NCBI GenBank assembly: GCA_947374535.1
Contig: CANCCJ010000025.1
Location: 1-30,428, forward strand
Direction: 5' to 3'
Origin: Comamonadaceae bacterium
Lineage (GTDB): Bacteria > Pseudomonadota > Gammaproteobacteria > Burkholderiales > Burkholderiaceae
DNA: 30,428 bases
In this document: one piece after another, positions 8,812-16,502 of the stretch
Layout: each line of letters starts with the position of its first letter
How positions within the stretch are numbered: the stretch's first letter is position 1
Notes under the pieces: model-generated
What the model was told of the DNA's origin: nothing
Databases searched by the model: none
Seen by the model: the letters and a program-made list of their open reading frames with translations, nothing else
Translations under genes and position numbers: made by a program

Positions 8812-9258
8812 TCAGGCCGAAGTTTCCTTCAGCTTCAAATCATGGCGCGTGATGGCATAACCGCGATCGGCATAGTGCTTCCAGCGATGACGGGCTTGCT
8901 GGCGGTCTTCATCGTCTAGGGTCACCACCTCAATCGTGCGCTCAAAGCGCTCGTAGCCGGCAGCGACTTCACGGCCCAAGTTCAACAGCACTTGGTGATG
9001 CGGCAAGTCAGGCCCTCCTTCAATTTGAGCAGCCAACACAACGGGTGAAGCCATCAATTGCTCGGCCGGGCTGCCTGCGCGGCAATGCGCCACAAACTCG
9101 AGCGGCGAGAACGTCCACAACAAGGTGTCTAGCGCTTGCAAAGAAGCCGGTTCGCCCGTCACCACCACACGTGCTCCGCTGCTCACCGCCTTACGCAGCA
9201 AACGGCAGGCGTAAGCCAGTTTGTCGGGCGCGTTGAAGTGAAAGGCGATTTCGGTCAT
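8812..9258 (-). CDS. holC: DNA polymerase III chi subunit
   Basis: A 148-residue protein matching HolC, with the opening MTEIAFHFNAPDKLAYACRL and the ending HRWKHYADRGYAITRHDL. Chi pairs with psi in the clamp-loader complex and contacts single-strand binding protein at the replication fork. Its ATG overlaps the pepA stop by four bases (ATGA at 9258-9255), indicating translational coupling. Family knowledge: holC also follows pepA in E. coli and many proteobacteria, so the context supports the call. Length is as expected. Confidence 0.92.
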   Translation of the reverse strand: MTEIAFHFNAPDKLAYACRLLRKAVSSGARVVVTGEPASLQALDTLLWTFSPLEFVAHCRAGSPAEQLMASPVVLAAQIEGGPDLPHHQVLLNLGREVAAGYERFERTIEVVTLDDEDRQQARHRWKHYADRGYAITRHDLKLKETSA

Positions 9259-10706
9259 TTAGCTTTGACAGTGCCCAACAAATACTGCAGCAACAAGCCC
9301 ACAGGCCGACCTGTCGCGCCTTTGGCTGCACCGCTCTTCCAAGCAGAACCCGCAATGTCCAAATGCGCCCAAGGGTAGTCCTTAGCAAAACGCTGCAAGA
9401 ACTTGGCAGCGGTGATCGAGCCACCATCGCGCCCCGCCACGTTGGCCACATCGGCAAAGTTGGATTTGAGGCCTTCGGCGTACTCTTCGTCCAAAGGCAG
9501 GCGCCAGCATGGGTCAAGCGCGGCTTCACCAGCCGCAAACAAGGCATTGGCCAAGTCGTCGGAGGGCGAGAACAACCCGCTGCGCACATGGCCCAGCGAA
9601 ATCACGCAAGCACCGGTGAGCGTGGCGATGTCAATCACTGCGCGAGGTTTGAAGCGCGTCGCGTAGGTCAAGGCGTCACACAAAATGAGGCGGCCTTCGG
9701 CATCGGTGTTGAGCACCTCAATGGTTTGGCCGCTCATGCTGGTGATCACATCACCGGGTTTCAAAGCTGTGCCGTCAGGCATGTTTTCACAGGTAGGAAT
9801 CAGGCCAACCACATTGATGGCAGGCTTCAAAAGCGACAGCGCTTCAAACGTGCCCAGCACGCTGGCAGCGCCACACATGTCAAACTTCATCTCATCCATG
9901 CCAGGGCCTGGCTTGAGCGAAATACCGCCGGTGTCAAACGTGATGCCCTTGCCCACCAATACGGTAGGCGCCACCGATTTGGCTGCACCGGTGTACTGCA
10001 ACACGATGAAGCGCAAAGGCTCCACCGAGCCGCGCGCCACCGCGGCAAACGAGTCCATACCGAGCTTTTCAATTTCTTTGGGGCCCAACACTTGGCAATG
10101 GATGCCGGCCTTCTTGCCCAGCTCTTTGGCCACACCCGCCAAATGCGTTGGCGTGGCGTGGTTGGCGGGGCGGTTGCCCCACTCTTTGGCCAGCGACACG
10201 CCGGCCACTTGGGCGCGTGCCAAGTCAAATGCATGTTTGGCGGCTTTGGTTTTCTCAGCCGTTGGCAAAGCCAAGACCACGCGCTTCAAGCCGGACACTT
10301 TGGCCGAGGGCTTGGTGGCGGTGTAGACATAGCTGGTATCGGCCACGGCTTGGGCAGCGGCTTGCAAGCGGTGTTCGCTGGCGTCGCCTAAACAAACGGT
10401 GACATGCGCAGGCTTGGCAGATTTGAGCGATGCCACAGCCGCTGTGACGGCTTGACGTACCACACGGGCGCTGCCGTCACCACTAGAAACCAAGACCACG
10501 CGAGGGGCGCTCACGCCTTGGGGGCGCCAGACACTCAACAGCTTGGCGGGCGACTCGTCCAAATCACCGCTTTTGCGCGCGTCTGCAATCAATTGCGACA
10601 AAGTGTCTTTGCCAGCTTTATCGTGGGCAGATACCAAGATAATGAGTGCATCGGTTTTATGCGTGGCTGCAGCGTGTAGATCTAGGGTCTTGAGTTCGAA
10701 GTTCAT
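9255..10706 (-). CDS. pepA: Leucyl aminopeptidase (M17 family)
   Basis: A 483-residue cytosol aminopeptidase. The C-terminal catalytic domain shows the metal-site residues Lys253 and Asp258 in VGKGITFDTGGISLKP, Asp276 in MKFDMCGAASV, and Asp335 and Glu337 in the M17 signature NTDAEGRL (with Arg339). The N-terminal regulatory domain covers residues 1 to about 170. It removes N-terminal residues from peptides using two metal ions, usually as a hexamer. In E. coli PepA also binds DNA (carAB control, Xer recombination); whether that holds here cannot be read. It starts 24 bp from the divergent lptF and overlaps holC. Confidence 0.95.
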   Translation of the reverse strand: MNFELKTLDLHAAATHKTDALIILVSAHDKAGKDTLSQLIADARKSGDLDESPAKLLSVWRPQGVSAPRVVLVSSGDGSARVVRQAVTAAVASLKSAKPAHVTVCLGDASEHRLQAAAQAVADTSYVYTATKPSAKVSGLKRVVLALPTAEKTKAAKHAFDLARAQVAGVSLAKEWGNRPANHATPTHLAGVAKELGKKAGIHCQVLGPKEIEKLGMDSFAAVARGSVEPLRFIVLQYTGAAKSVAPTVLVGKGITFDTGGISLKPGPGMDEMKFDMCGAASVLGTFEALSLLKPAINVVGLIPTCENMPDGTALKPGDVITSMSGQTIEVLNTDAEGRLILCDALTYATRFKPRAVIDIATLTGACVISLGHVRSGLFSPSDDLANALFAAGEAALDPCWRLPLDEEYAEGLKSNFADVANVAGRDGGSITAAKFLQRFAKDYPWAHLDIAGSAWKSGAAKGATGRPVGLLLQYLLGTVKAK

Positions 10707-10730
10707 AATTGTGTTTTTCCTCCGTCGCTG

Positions 10731-11834
10731 ATGTTATTCCATTCCTCCATTCGCAAAGAGCTCGCGCGCAGTTTTGGCGCCACGCTCATCGTCTTGGTCA
10801 CCATCGTGATGACCATGATGCTCATACGCACGCTCGGTCAAGCCTCTAGCGGCAGCGTTAACCCAACTGAAATCAGCTTGGTCATGGGCTACACCATGTT
10901 GGGGCACTTGCCCACGGTACTCACCATGAGCCTGTTTATTGCAGCGGTCGGCACCTTGTCACGCATGTATTTAGAGAGCGAAATGGTGATTTGGCTGGTC
11001 AGCGGACGCGGCTTGCGTGCCCTGCTCACGCCCATGATTCGCTTTGCGTGGCCCATGCTGCTGACGGTCAGCGTGTTGGTCCTGATTGTGTGGCCTTGGT
11101 CCAACCAACAAATCACCGATTTAAAAGAACGCTTTGAGCAACGCGGCGATTTAGAACGCGTCTCGCCCGGACAGTTTCAAGAGTCAGCCAATGGCCTGCG
11201 CGTGTTTTTTGTAGACAAAGAAAGTGTCGAAAACAAGCAAGGTAAGAACGTTTTCATCTCGTCGAGTGAGCGCGGCAAACAAGCCATGACGTCGTCAAGA
11301 GAGGGGCATGTTGAAACGATCAATGACGACCGTTTTCTCATTTTGGACATTGGCCAGCGCGTGGAGCAAACCAATGGTGAAACTGAAATCAAAGTCAGTG
11401 ACTTCAAGGTCTACGGCACACGGATCAGCCAAGACGTCAAAGCCGCTGCTGTGCAACCCTCCAAAACCATCAACTCGCTGCAACTTTTGATGATGCCCAC
11501 GCCTAGCAATTTAGGTGAGTTGGCGTGGCGCATCGGTCTCTCTATTGCAGCCTTTAACTTGCTGATCATCGCCGTGGCCATCACCAGCGCCAACCACCGT
11601 GTCGGGCGCGGCGGCAACTTGGCTTTGGCTCTGTTCATCTTTGTGGTTTATTACAACTTCATCAATCTCAGCCAAAGCTGGATCAGCTCAGGCAAGGTGC
11701 AGTTCGTGCCCAATCTGATCGCACTGCACGGCGGGGTGTTCTTATTCGCTATGACTTGGTTGGCGATGCGACATAACAACTGGAGCTGGCGCAACCTATT
11801 CACACAGCGCGTCTCCGAGGAAAACGCCGCATGA
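10731..11834 (+). CDS. lptF: LPS export ABC transporter permease LptF
   Basis: A 367-residue inner-membrane protein of the LptF/LptG family. Three N-terminal membrane segments (about residues 14-35, 53-75, 98-120) are followed by a periplasmic beta-jellyroll region (about 125-265) and three C-terminal segments (about 270-345). The opening MLFHSSIRKELARSFGATL is typical of LptF. With LptG and the LptB ATPase (not in this window) it pulls lipopolysaccharide out of the inner membrane and passes it to LptC/LptA. The stop overlaps the lptG start as ATGA. The divergent layout with pepA is conserved in many gammaproteobacteria and betaproteobacteria. With only 24 bp to pepA, its promoter must reach into pepA. 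Confidence 0.93.
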   Translation: MLFHSSIRKELARSFGATLIVLVTIVMTMMLIRTLGQASSGSVNPTEISLVMGYTMLGHLPTVLTMSLFIAAVGTLSRMYLESEMVIWLVSGRGLRALLTPMIRFAWPMLLTVSVLVLIVWPWSNQQITDLKERFEQRGDLERVSPGQFQESANGLRVFFVDKESVENKQGKNVFISSSERGKQAMTSSREGHVETINDDRFLILDIGQRVEQTNGETEIKVSDFKVYGTRISQDVKAAAVQPSKTINSLQLLMMPTPSNLGELAWRIGLSIAAFNLLIIAVAITSANHRVGRGGNLALALFIFVVYYNFINLSQSWISSGKVQFVPNLIALHGGVFLFAMTWLAMRHNNWSWRNLFTQRVSEENAA

Positions 11835-12931
11835 AAACCCTGCGACGTCTCATTTACGGCGAAGTGTTGATTGCTGTGGCGTTTGTCACGCTGAGCTTTT
11901 TGGCACTGTTCTTCTTCTTTGACTTTGTGGATGAGCTGCAAAACGTGGGCAAGAACGGTGGGGCTTATCAGGTGAGTCATGCCGTCTCTTACGTGTTACT
12001 TCTGGTTCCTAGCCACTTGTACGAGCTGCTCCCCATCTCGGTACTGATCGGCACCATTTTTGTCATGGCGCGTTTGGCCCAAAGCTCCGAGTTCACCATC
12101 CTGCGCACCAGCGGGCTAGGCCCCACGCTAGCCCTGCGCAACCTCATGGGTTTGGGGCTGGCGTTTGTGGTGCTTACCTTTGCCGTCGGCGACTACTTGT
12201 CGCCATTTTGTGACCGCTACGGCCAACTCTTGAAGTCACGTTACCTCGGCCAAATCACCGTAGGCCAAACCGGTGCATGGCTGCGTGAGCGCCAAGACGA
12301 ACGCAGCTACGCTGTCAACGTCACCACCTTGACCCCAGAAGGCAACCCCAAAGGCATTCGCATTTTTGAATTCAACAAACAAGGCCAATGGGTAGCGCTG
12401 ACCAAAGCAGACGTGGGATTACTGTCAGAAGATGAGGCGTGGGACCTACGCACAGTCGAACGCGATGAGATGTCACACATCAACCGCGAATCTACCCTCA
12501 TACGCAAATATGCCGACAGCGAGCGCTGGGCCACCAGCATCACCTCTGAGATGGTGTCGGTCGCGCTGCTCAAGCCCGAACGCATGGGCACCCTAGACTT
12601 GTTCCAGTACATCCGCCACCTCAGCGCCAACGGCCAAACGACTCAGCGCTTTGAGATTGAGTTTTGGAAAAAAGTGTTCTACCCGCTCAGCTGCCTTGTG
12701 ATGGTGGTGCTTGCCCTGCCCTTTGCTTATCTGCATTTCCGCAGTGGCAACATCGCCAGCCATGTGTTTGGAGGTGTGTTGGCGGGCATCAGCTTTTTCT
12801 TGCTCAACAACGTGTTCAGCTACATCGGCAACATCAACAGCTGGGCGCCGTGGTTTGCTGCGGCCGCACCAGGCTTGCTCTACTCACTCGCCTCACTGGC
12901 TGCCTTTGGCTGGCTGGTGCTGCGTCAATAA
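11831..12931 (+). CDS. lptG: LPS export ABC transporter permease LptG
   Basis: A 366-residue partner of LptF with the same plan: membrane segments near residues 10-35, 60-80 and 100-120, a periplasmic domain (about 130-265), and three C-terminal segments. The opening MKTLRRLIYGEVLIAVAFVT fits LptG. The start overlaps lptF by four bases, so the two subunits are made in step. The C-terminal segment FPLSCL-type motif appears as YPLSCLVMVVLALPFAY. Function is as for LptF: lipopolysaccharide extraction together with LptB. Confidence 0.93.
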   Translation: MKTLRRLIYGEVLIAVAFVTLSFLALFFFFDFVDELQNVGKNGGAYQVSHAVSYVLLLVPSHLYELLPISVLIGTIFVMARLAQSSEFTILRTSGLGPTLALRNLMGLGLAFVVLTFAVGDYLSPFCDRYGQLLKSRYLGQITVGQTGAWLRERQDERSYAVNVTTLTPEGNPKGIRIFEFNKQGQWVALTKADVGLLSEDEAWDLRTVERDEMSHINRESTLIRKYADSERWATSITSEMVSVALLKPERMGTLDLFQYIRHLSANGQTTQRFEIEFWKKVFYPLSCLVMVVLALPFAYLHFRSGNIASHVFGGVLAGISFFLLNNVFSYIGNINSWAPWFAAAAPGLLYSLASLAAFGWLVLRQ

Positions 12932-12939
12932 GGTCTTTC

Positions 12940-13326
12940 ATGCACGCCATCATTTTGTTTGCCCACGGCTCACGCGACCCGCTCTGGCACAAGCCCATTC
13001 AAGCCGTGGCCGAGCGCATCGCTCAGCGCTCGCCCGATACCACCGTGCGTTGCGCCTACCTAGAACTGACCGAGCCCGATTTGCCCCATGTGGCCAGCGC
13101 CTTGGTTGCCGAGGGCGCGACCAGCTTGTGCGTGGTGCCCATGTTCTTGGGCGTGGGTCGGCATGCGCGTGAAGACTTGCCTGAACTGATTCACGTCTTG
13201 AAGTCAGAACACCCCTCGATCAGCATCAGCTGCCAACCCGCCGTGGGGGAACAAGAAGCATTGCTCGACTTGCTGGCCGATATCGCGCTGGGCCGAGCCA
13301 ACCACCAGTCCACCAAGCAGGCATAA
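12940..13326 (+). CDS. Small CbiX/SirB-type sirohydrochlorin chelatase-like protein
   Basis: A 128-residue single-domain CbiX-family protein. The family opening LFAHGSRDP places metal-ligand His9, and His75 lies in VVPMFLGVGRHAREDLP. Such short forms insert Co2+ or Fe2+ into sirohydrochlorin as homodimers, leading to cobalamin or siroheme. The ATG at 12940 is chosen because it begins exactly at the conserved N-terminal strand; the frame is open far upstream only because it lies over lptG. It sits 8 bp after lptG and 57 bp before cysB. Siroheme is the cofactor of assimilatory sulfite reductase, so a siroheme role beside the sulfur regulator cysB is attractive, but this is inference. Confidence 0.85.
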   Translation: MHAIILFAHGSRDPLWHKPIQAVAERIAQRSPDTTVRCAYLELTEPDLPHVASALVAEGATSLCVVPMFLGVGRHAREDLPELIHVLKSEHPSISISCQPAVGEQEALLDLLADIALGRANHQSTKQA

Positions 13327-13383
13327 AGAAACGATTAATTAGATGCCCAAGGCATAATGGATGGCAAATTACACCGCCACGCC

Positions 13384-14325
13384 ATGAACCTACATCAGTT
13401 TCGCTTCGTCCAAGAAGCCGTTCGCCGCAACCTCAACCTCACCGAGGTGGCCAAGGCCCTTCACACCTCGCAACCCGGCGTGTCCAAGGCCATCATTGAG
13501 CTGGAAGAAGAGCTGGGCATTGAAATTTTCTCTCGCCACGGTAAACGCCTCAAGCGCGTGACCGAGCCAGGCCAGCATGTGCTGCGCAGCATCGAAATCA
13601 TCTTGCGCGAGGTGGGCAACCTCAAACGCATTGGCGAACAGTTCAGCGCGGAAGACAGCGGCACCCTATCGATTGCAACCACCCACACCCAAGCCCGCTA
13701 CGTGCTGCCCATCCCCGTGGCCAAACTGCGCGAGGCCTACCCCAATGTAAATATCAGCCTGCACCAAGGCGCGCCCGCACAAGTGGCGCAAATGGTGATG
13801 GACGAAGTGGCTGAAATTGGCATCGCCACCGAATCGCTCTCTGAATACCCCGAGCTGGTGACCCTGCCTTGCTACGAGTGGGAACACATGTTGGTCATCC
13901 CCAAAACGCACCCGCTCGCGGGCAAGGTGCGCATCACGCTCGAAGACTTGGCGGCTGAACCCATCATCACTTACCACCCCTCGTTCACGGGCCGCACCCG
14001 CATTGACAAAGCCTTTGCAGCCAAAGGCCTGACGCCACGCATCGCACTTGAAGCGATCGACTCTGACGTGATCAAGACCTACGTGCGCTTAGGCTTGGGC
14101 GTGGGCATCGTGGCAGAGATGGCTGTGAGAGACGGTTTAGATGAGGACCTCGTCGCTCGCCCCGCCTCTCAGTTGTTTGGCAAAAATGTGGCGCGTATTG
14201 CGTTCAAACGCAGCGCCTACATTCGCCACTTTGTGTACGACTTTGCCGCGCTCTTGAGCGATCGCCTCGACCGCAACCTCATCATGAAGGCCTTAGAAGG
14301 CCACCCCACTGACTTCAACATGTGA
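13384..14325 (+). CDS. cysB: LysR-type sulfur-assimilation regulator CysB
   Basis: A 313-residue LysR-type protein close to CysB/Cbl. The helix-turn-helix is at residues about 18-40 (LTEVAKALHTSQPGVSKAII). The inducer pocket of E. coli CysB is conserved at the same positions: Thr100, Thr102 and Gln103 in ATTHTQARY. CysB activates cysteine-biosynthesis genes with N-acetylserine/O-acetylserine as inducer and sulfide or thiosulfate as anti-inducer. The ATG at 13384 matches the usual MNLHQFRFVQEA start; an earlier in-frame ATG (13357) would add nine unusual residues. A CATAAT box at 13353-13358 could be a -10 element but has no good -35 partner. CysB proper and its relative Cbl cannot be separated with certainty. 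Confidence 0.9.
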   Translation: MNLHQFRFVQEAVRRNLNLTEVAKALHTSQPGVSKAIIELEEELGIEIFSRHGKRLKRVTEPGQHVLRSIEIILREVGNLKRIGEQFSAEDSGTLSIATTHTQARYVLPIPVAKLREAYPNVNISLHQGAPAQVAQMVMDEVAEIGIATESLSEYPELVTLPCYEWEHMLVIPKTHPLAGKVRITLEDLAAEPIITYHPSFTGRTRIDKAFAAKGLTPRIALEAIDSDVIKTYVRLGLGVGIVAEMAVRDGLDEDLVARPASQLFGKNVARIAFKRSAYIRHFVYDFAALLSDRLDRNLIMKALEGHPTDFNM

Positions 14326-14333
14326 ACGCTGCC

Positions 14334-15497
14334 ATGACTGCACCCCACCTAGACACCAAATTTTCCAAAATCGGCACCACCATCTTCACGGTCATGTCGG
14401 CATTGGCGGCTGAAAAAAATGCCGTCAACCTCGGTCAAGGCTTCCCCGACTTTGACTGTGACCCTCAGCTTGTGGCGTGCGTCTACGATGCCATGACCCG
14501 AGGACTCAACCAATATCCGCCCATGACCGGCGTACCCGCTCTGCGTGAGGCCGTGGCCGACAAAATCGAGTCGCTCTACCAACACCGCTACGACCCCACC
14601 AGCGAAATCACCATCACCGCAGGCGCGACACAAGCCATTCTCAGCATCATCTTGGGCATCGTGCGTGCGGGGGACGAGGTCATCGTGCTAGAGCCCTGCT
14701 ACGACAGCTATATCCCCAACATCGACATGGCCGGCGGCGTCGCCGTGCGCGTGCCGCTCACTCCAGGCACCTTCCGCCCCGACTTCGACAAGATCGCAGC
14801 GGCCATCACACCCAAAACGCGCGCCATCATCGTCAACAGCCCACATAACCCCAGCGCCACCGTGTGGACGCGCGAGGAAATGCTCAAACTGCAAGAGTTG
14901 CTCGCGCCCACAAACATCGTGCTCATCAGCGACGAGGTTTACGAGCACATGGTCTACGCCCCGATGCAACACCTGAGCGCTTCAAGCTTTCCCGGCTTGG
15001 TCGAACGTGCATTCATCGTGTCGAGCTTTGGCAAAACTTTCCACGTCACCGGTTGGAAGATTGGCTACGTTGCCGCGCCTGCTGCTTACAGCGCCGAGTT
15101 CCGCAAGGTACATCAGTTCAACGTGTTCACCGTCAATACCCCCGTGCAACACGGCTTGGCCGCTTTCTTGCAAGACCCACAGCCTTACTTGCAATTGCCC
15201 GCTTTCTATGCCGCCAAGCGCGACTTGTTTCGTGCGGGTTTGGCCAACACCAAGTTTGAGTTATTGCCGGGTCAAGGCAGCTACTTTCAATGTGTGCGCA
15301 TTGACAAACTGAGCGTGCCAGAAAGGGACTTGAGCGAAGCCGACTTCTGCAAATGGCTCACCACTGAGATTGGCGTGGCAGCCATTCCCCTCTCAGCTTT
15401 TTACGCCGATGGCTTTGACCAACGCGTCGTGCGCTTTTGTTTTGCCAAGAAAGATGAGACATTGAAACTCGCACTCGCAAGACTCGCGCGTCTTTGA
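14334..15497 (+). CDS. PLP-dependent aminotransferase, YbdL (methionine aminotransferase)-like
   Basis: A class I/II fold-type I aminotransferase of 387 residues, closely resembling E. coli YbdL throughout: GTTIFTVMSALA, NLGQGFPDFD, NQYPPMTGVPALREAV, NSPHNPSATVW, ISDEVYEHMVY and SSFGKTFHVTGWKIGY. The PLP-binding lysine is Lys234 in SSFGKT. YbdL uses methionine, phenylalanine and other aromatic residues as amino donors, so that activity is likely here. A GTG at 14322, overlapping the cysB stop, would add four residues; the ATG at 14334 is preferred but neither has a strong ribosome site. Its position right after cysB suggests a link to sulfur amino-acid metabolism (inference). Confidence 0.9.
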   Translation: MTAPHLDTKFSKIGTTIFTVMSALAAEKNAVNLGQGFPDFDCDPQLVACVYDAMTRGLNQYPPMTGVPALREAVADKIESLYQHRYDPTSEITITAGATQAILSIILGIVRAGDEVIVLEPCYDSYIPNIDMAGGVAVRVPLTPGTFRPDFDKIAAAITPKTRAIIVNSPHNPSATVWTREEMLKLQELLAPTNIVLISDEVYEHMVYAPMQHLSASSFPGLVERAFIVSSFGKTFHVTGWKIGYVAAPAAYSAEFRKVHQFNVFTVNTPVQHGLAAFLQDPQPYLQLPAFYAAKRDLFRAGLANTKFELLPGQGSYFQCVRIDKLSVPERDLSEADFCKWLTTEIGVAAIPLSAFYADGFDQRVVRFCFAKKDETLKLALARLARL

Positions 15498-15511
15498 CAT
15501 CCATCACACGT

Positions 15512-16444
15512 ATGAAAAGCCTAGATCGACGCCAATTACTCGCATTGCTGGGCAGCACAGCCGTTCCTTTTTTCGCCACAGCGCAACCGCATAAACGCGG
15601 CAGTTTGCTGATCATCGGCGGCGCAGAAGACCGCAAGCAACACCGTGTGATTTTGAAAAAGTTTTTAGAACTCAGCGGTGGCGCCAACGCACGCATCAAG
15701 GTCATCACAGCCGCGAGCGAAACACCCGTTGACACTTGGCAAAGTTACCAAGCGGCTTTCAAAGACATCGGCGCCACCCGATGCGAGGTGGTGCCCATCG
15801 CCACGCGCGAAGATGCATCCAACGCCAACGTCGTGAAACAGCTCGCCGAAGCGGATGGCATTTTCATGACCGGTGGCGACCAAAACATACTTATGCAATG
15901 CCTGTTGGGCTCTCCCGCTGCACGTGCCATGCACCGCGCCTTTCGCGTCAATGGGGCGTGCATCAGCGGCACCAGCGCCGGTGCTGCCGTCATGTCACGC
16001 CAAATGCTGGCTGAAGGCGACGCCACACTTGATCCAGAAAAAGACATTGTGTCCATGCACACGGGTTTGGGCTTTGTCGCCAACGCCATCATTGACCAAC
16101 ATTTTTCAGAGCGCCAACGATTGGGCCGTTTGCTGTCTGCACTCGCCAAACACCCTGAAATGCTGGGCGTAGGCATTGACGAAGACACAGCCTTGGTGAT
16201 TGAGCCCAACCAATCCATTGAAATCTTGGGTAGCGGCGCGGTCACACTGGTAGACCCACGGCAAATGCGTAGTAACTTCAACCACATCGGCGATGGCGAA
16301 AAACTTGAAATGTTAGGCCTACAACTGCACCTGCTCCCCGCAGGCAAGCGCTATGTACTGCCCAGCGACCCCAAAAATCGAAAACCCCCTGTGCAGCTAT
16401 GGGAAGCTTTATCACTGCTGGCTCAGCTGGGATCGTCTCGATGA
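15512..16444 (+). CDS. Cyanophycinase, secreted type (S51 peptidase)
   Basis: A 310-residue protein matching cyanophycinase, the serine hydrolase that releases Asp-Arg dipeptides from cyanophycin. The nucleophile Ser155 lies in ISGTSAGAAVMS, and IIGGAEDR and FMTGGDQN are the expected substrate-pocket stretches. The N-terminus MKSLDRRQLLALLGSTAVPF has a twin arginine followed by a hydrophobic run and an Ala-rich end, so export, possibly through Tat, is likely; this fits the extracellular CphE-like group rather than intracellular CphB. The ATG at 15512 is chosen because it starts the signal peptide; an upstream TTG (15494) overlaps the aminotransferase. No cyanophycin synthetase gene is in the window, so it may digest polymer from outside. 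Confidence 0.88.
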   Translation: MKSLDRRQLLALLGSTAVPFFATAQPHKRGSLLIIGGAEDRKQHRVILKKFLELSGGANARIKVITAASETPVDTWQSYQAAFKDIGATRCEVVPIATREDASNANVVKQLAEADGIFMTGGDQNILMQCLLGSPAARAMHRAFRVNGACISGTSAGAAVMSRQMLAEGDATLDPEKDIVSMHTGLGFVANAIIDQHFSERQRLGRLLSALAKHPEMLGVGIDEDTALVIEPNQSIEILGSGAVTLVDPRQMRSNFNHIGDGEKLEMLGLQLHLLPAGKRYVLPSDPKNRKPPVQLWEALSLLAQLGSSR

Positions 16445-16502
16445 TGAATATTTATCAAATATGATTTAAACTGATTTAGTTGAATTAATACCAAAAGCGG
16501 AA
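16445..16502 (+). promoter_or_regulatory. AT-rich probable promoter region before the FecR/LysM gene
   Basis: A 58-bp gap, very AT-rich compared with the upstream gene, at the point where base composition changes. A weak pair TTATCA (16452) and TTTAGT (16475), 17 bp apart, could form a promoter, but each box differs from consensus at two or more places. The gap probably starts a new transcript; the exact site is not settled. Confidence 0.3.

Noticed and set aside
9363..10391. Long open frame (342 codons) on the plus strand
   Set aside because: It lies entirely opposite pepA, which has all M17 active-site residues; the frame is a by-product of GC-rich codon use and the translation resembles no family.
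12664..12939. Apparent N-terminal extension of the CbiX-like protein across lptG
   Set aside because: It overlaps conserved lptG sequence in another frame; the chelatase begins at the ATG at 12940 directly before its conserved motif.
13327..13383. Promoter for cysB using CATAAT at 13353-13358
   Set aside because: No reasonable -35 element lies 16-18 bp upstream, so I do not list it as a feature.
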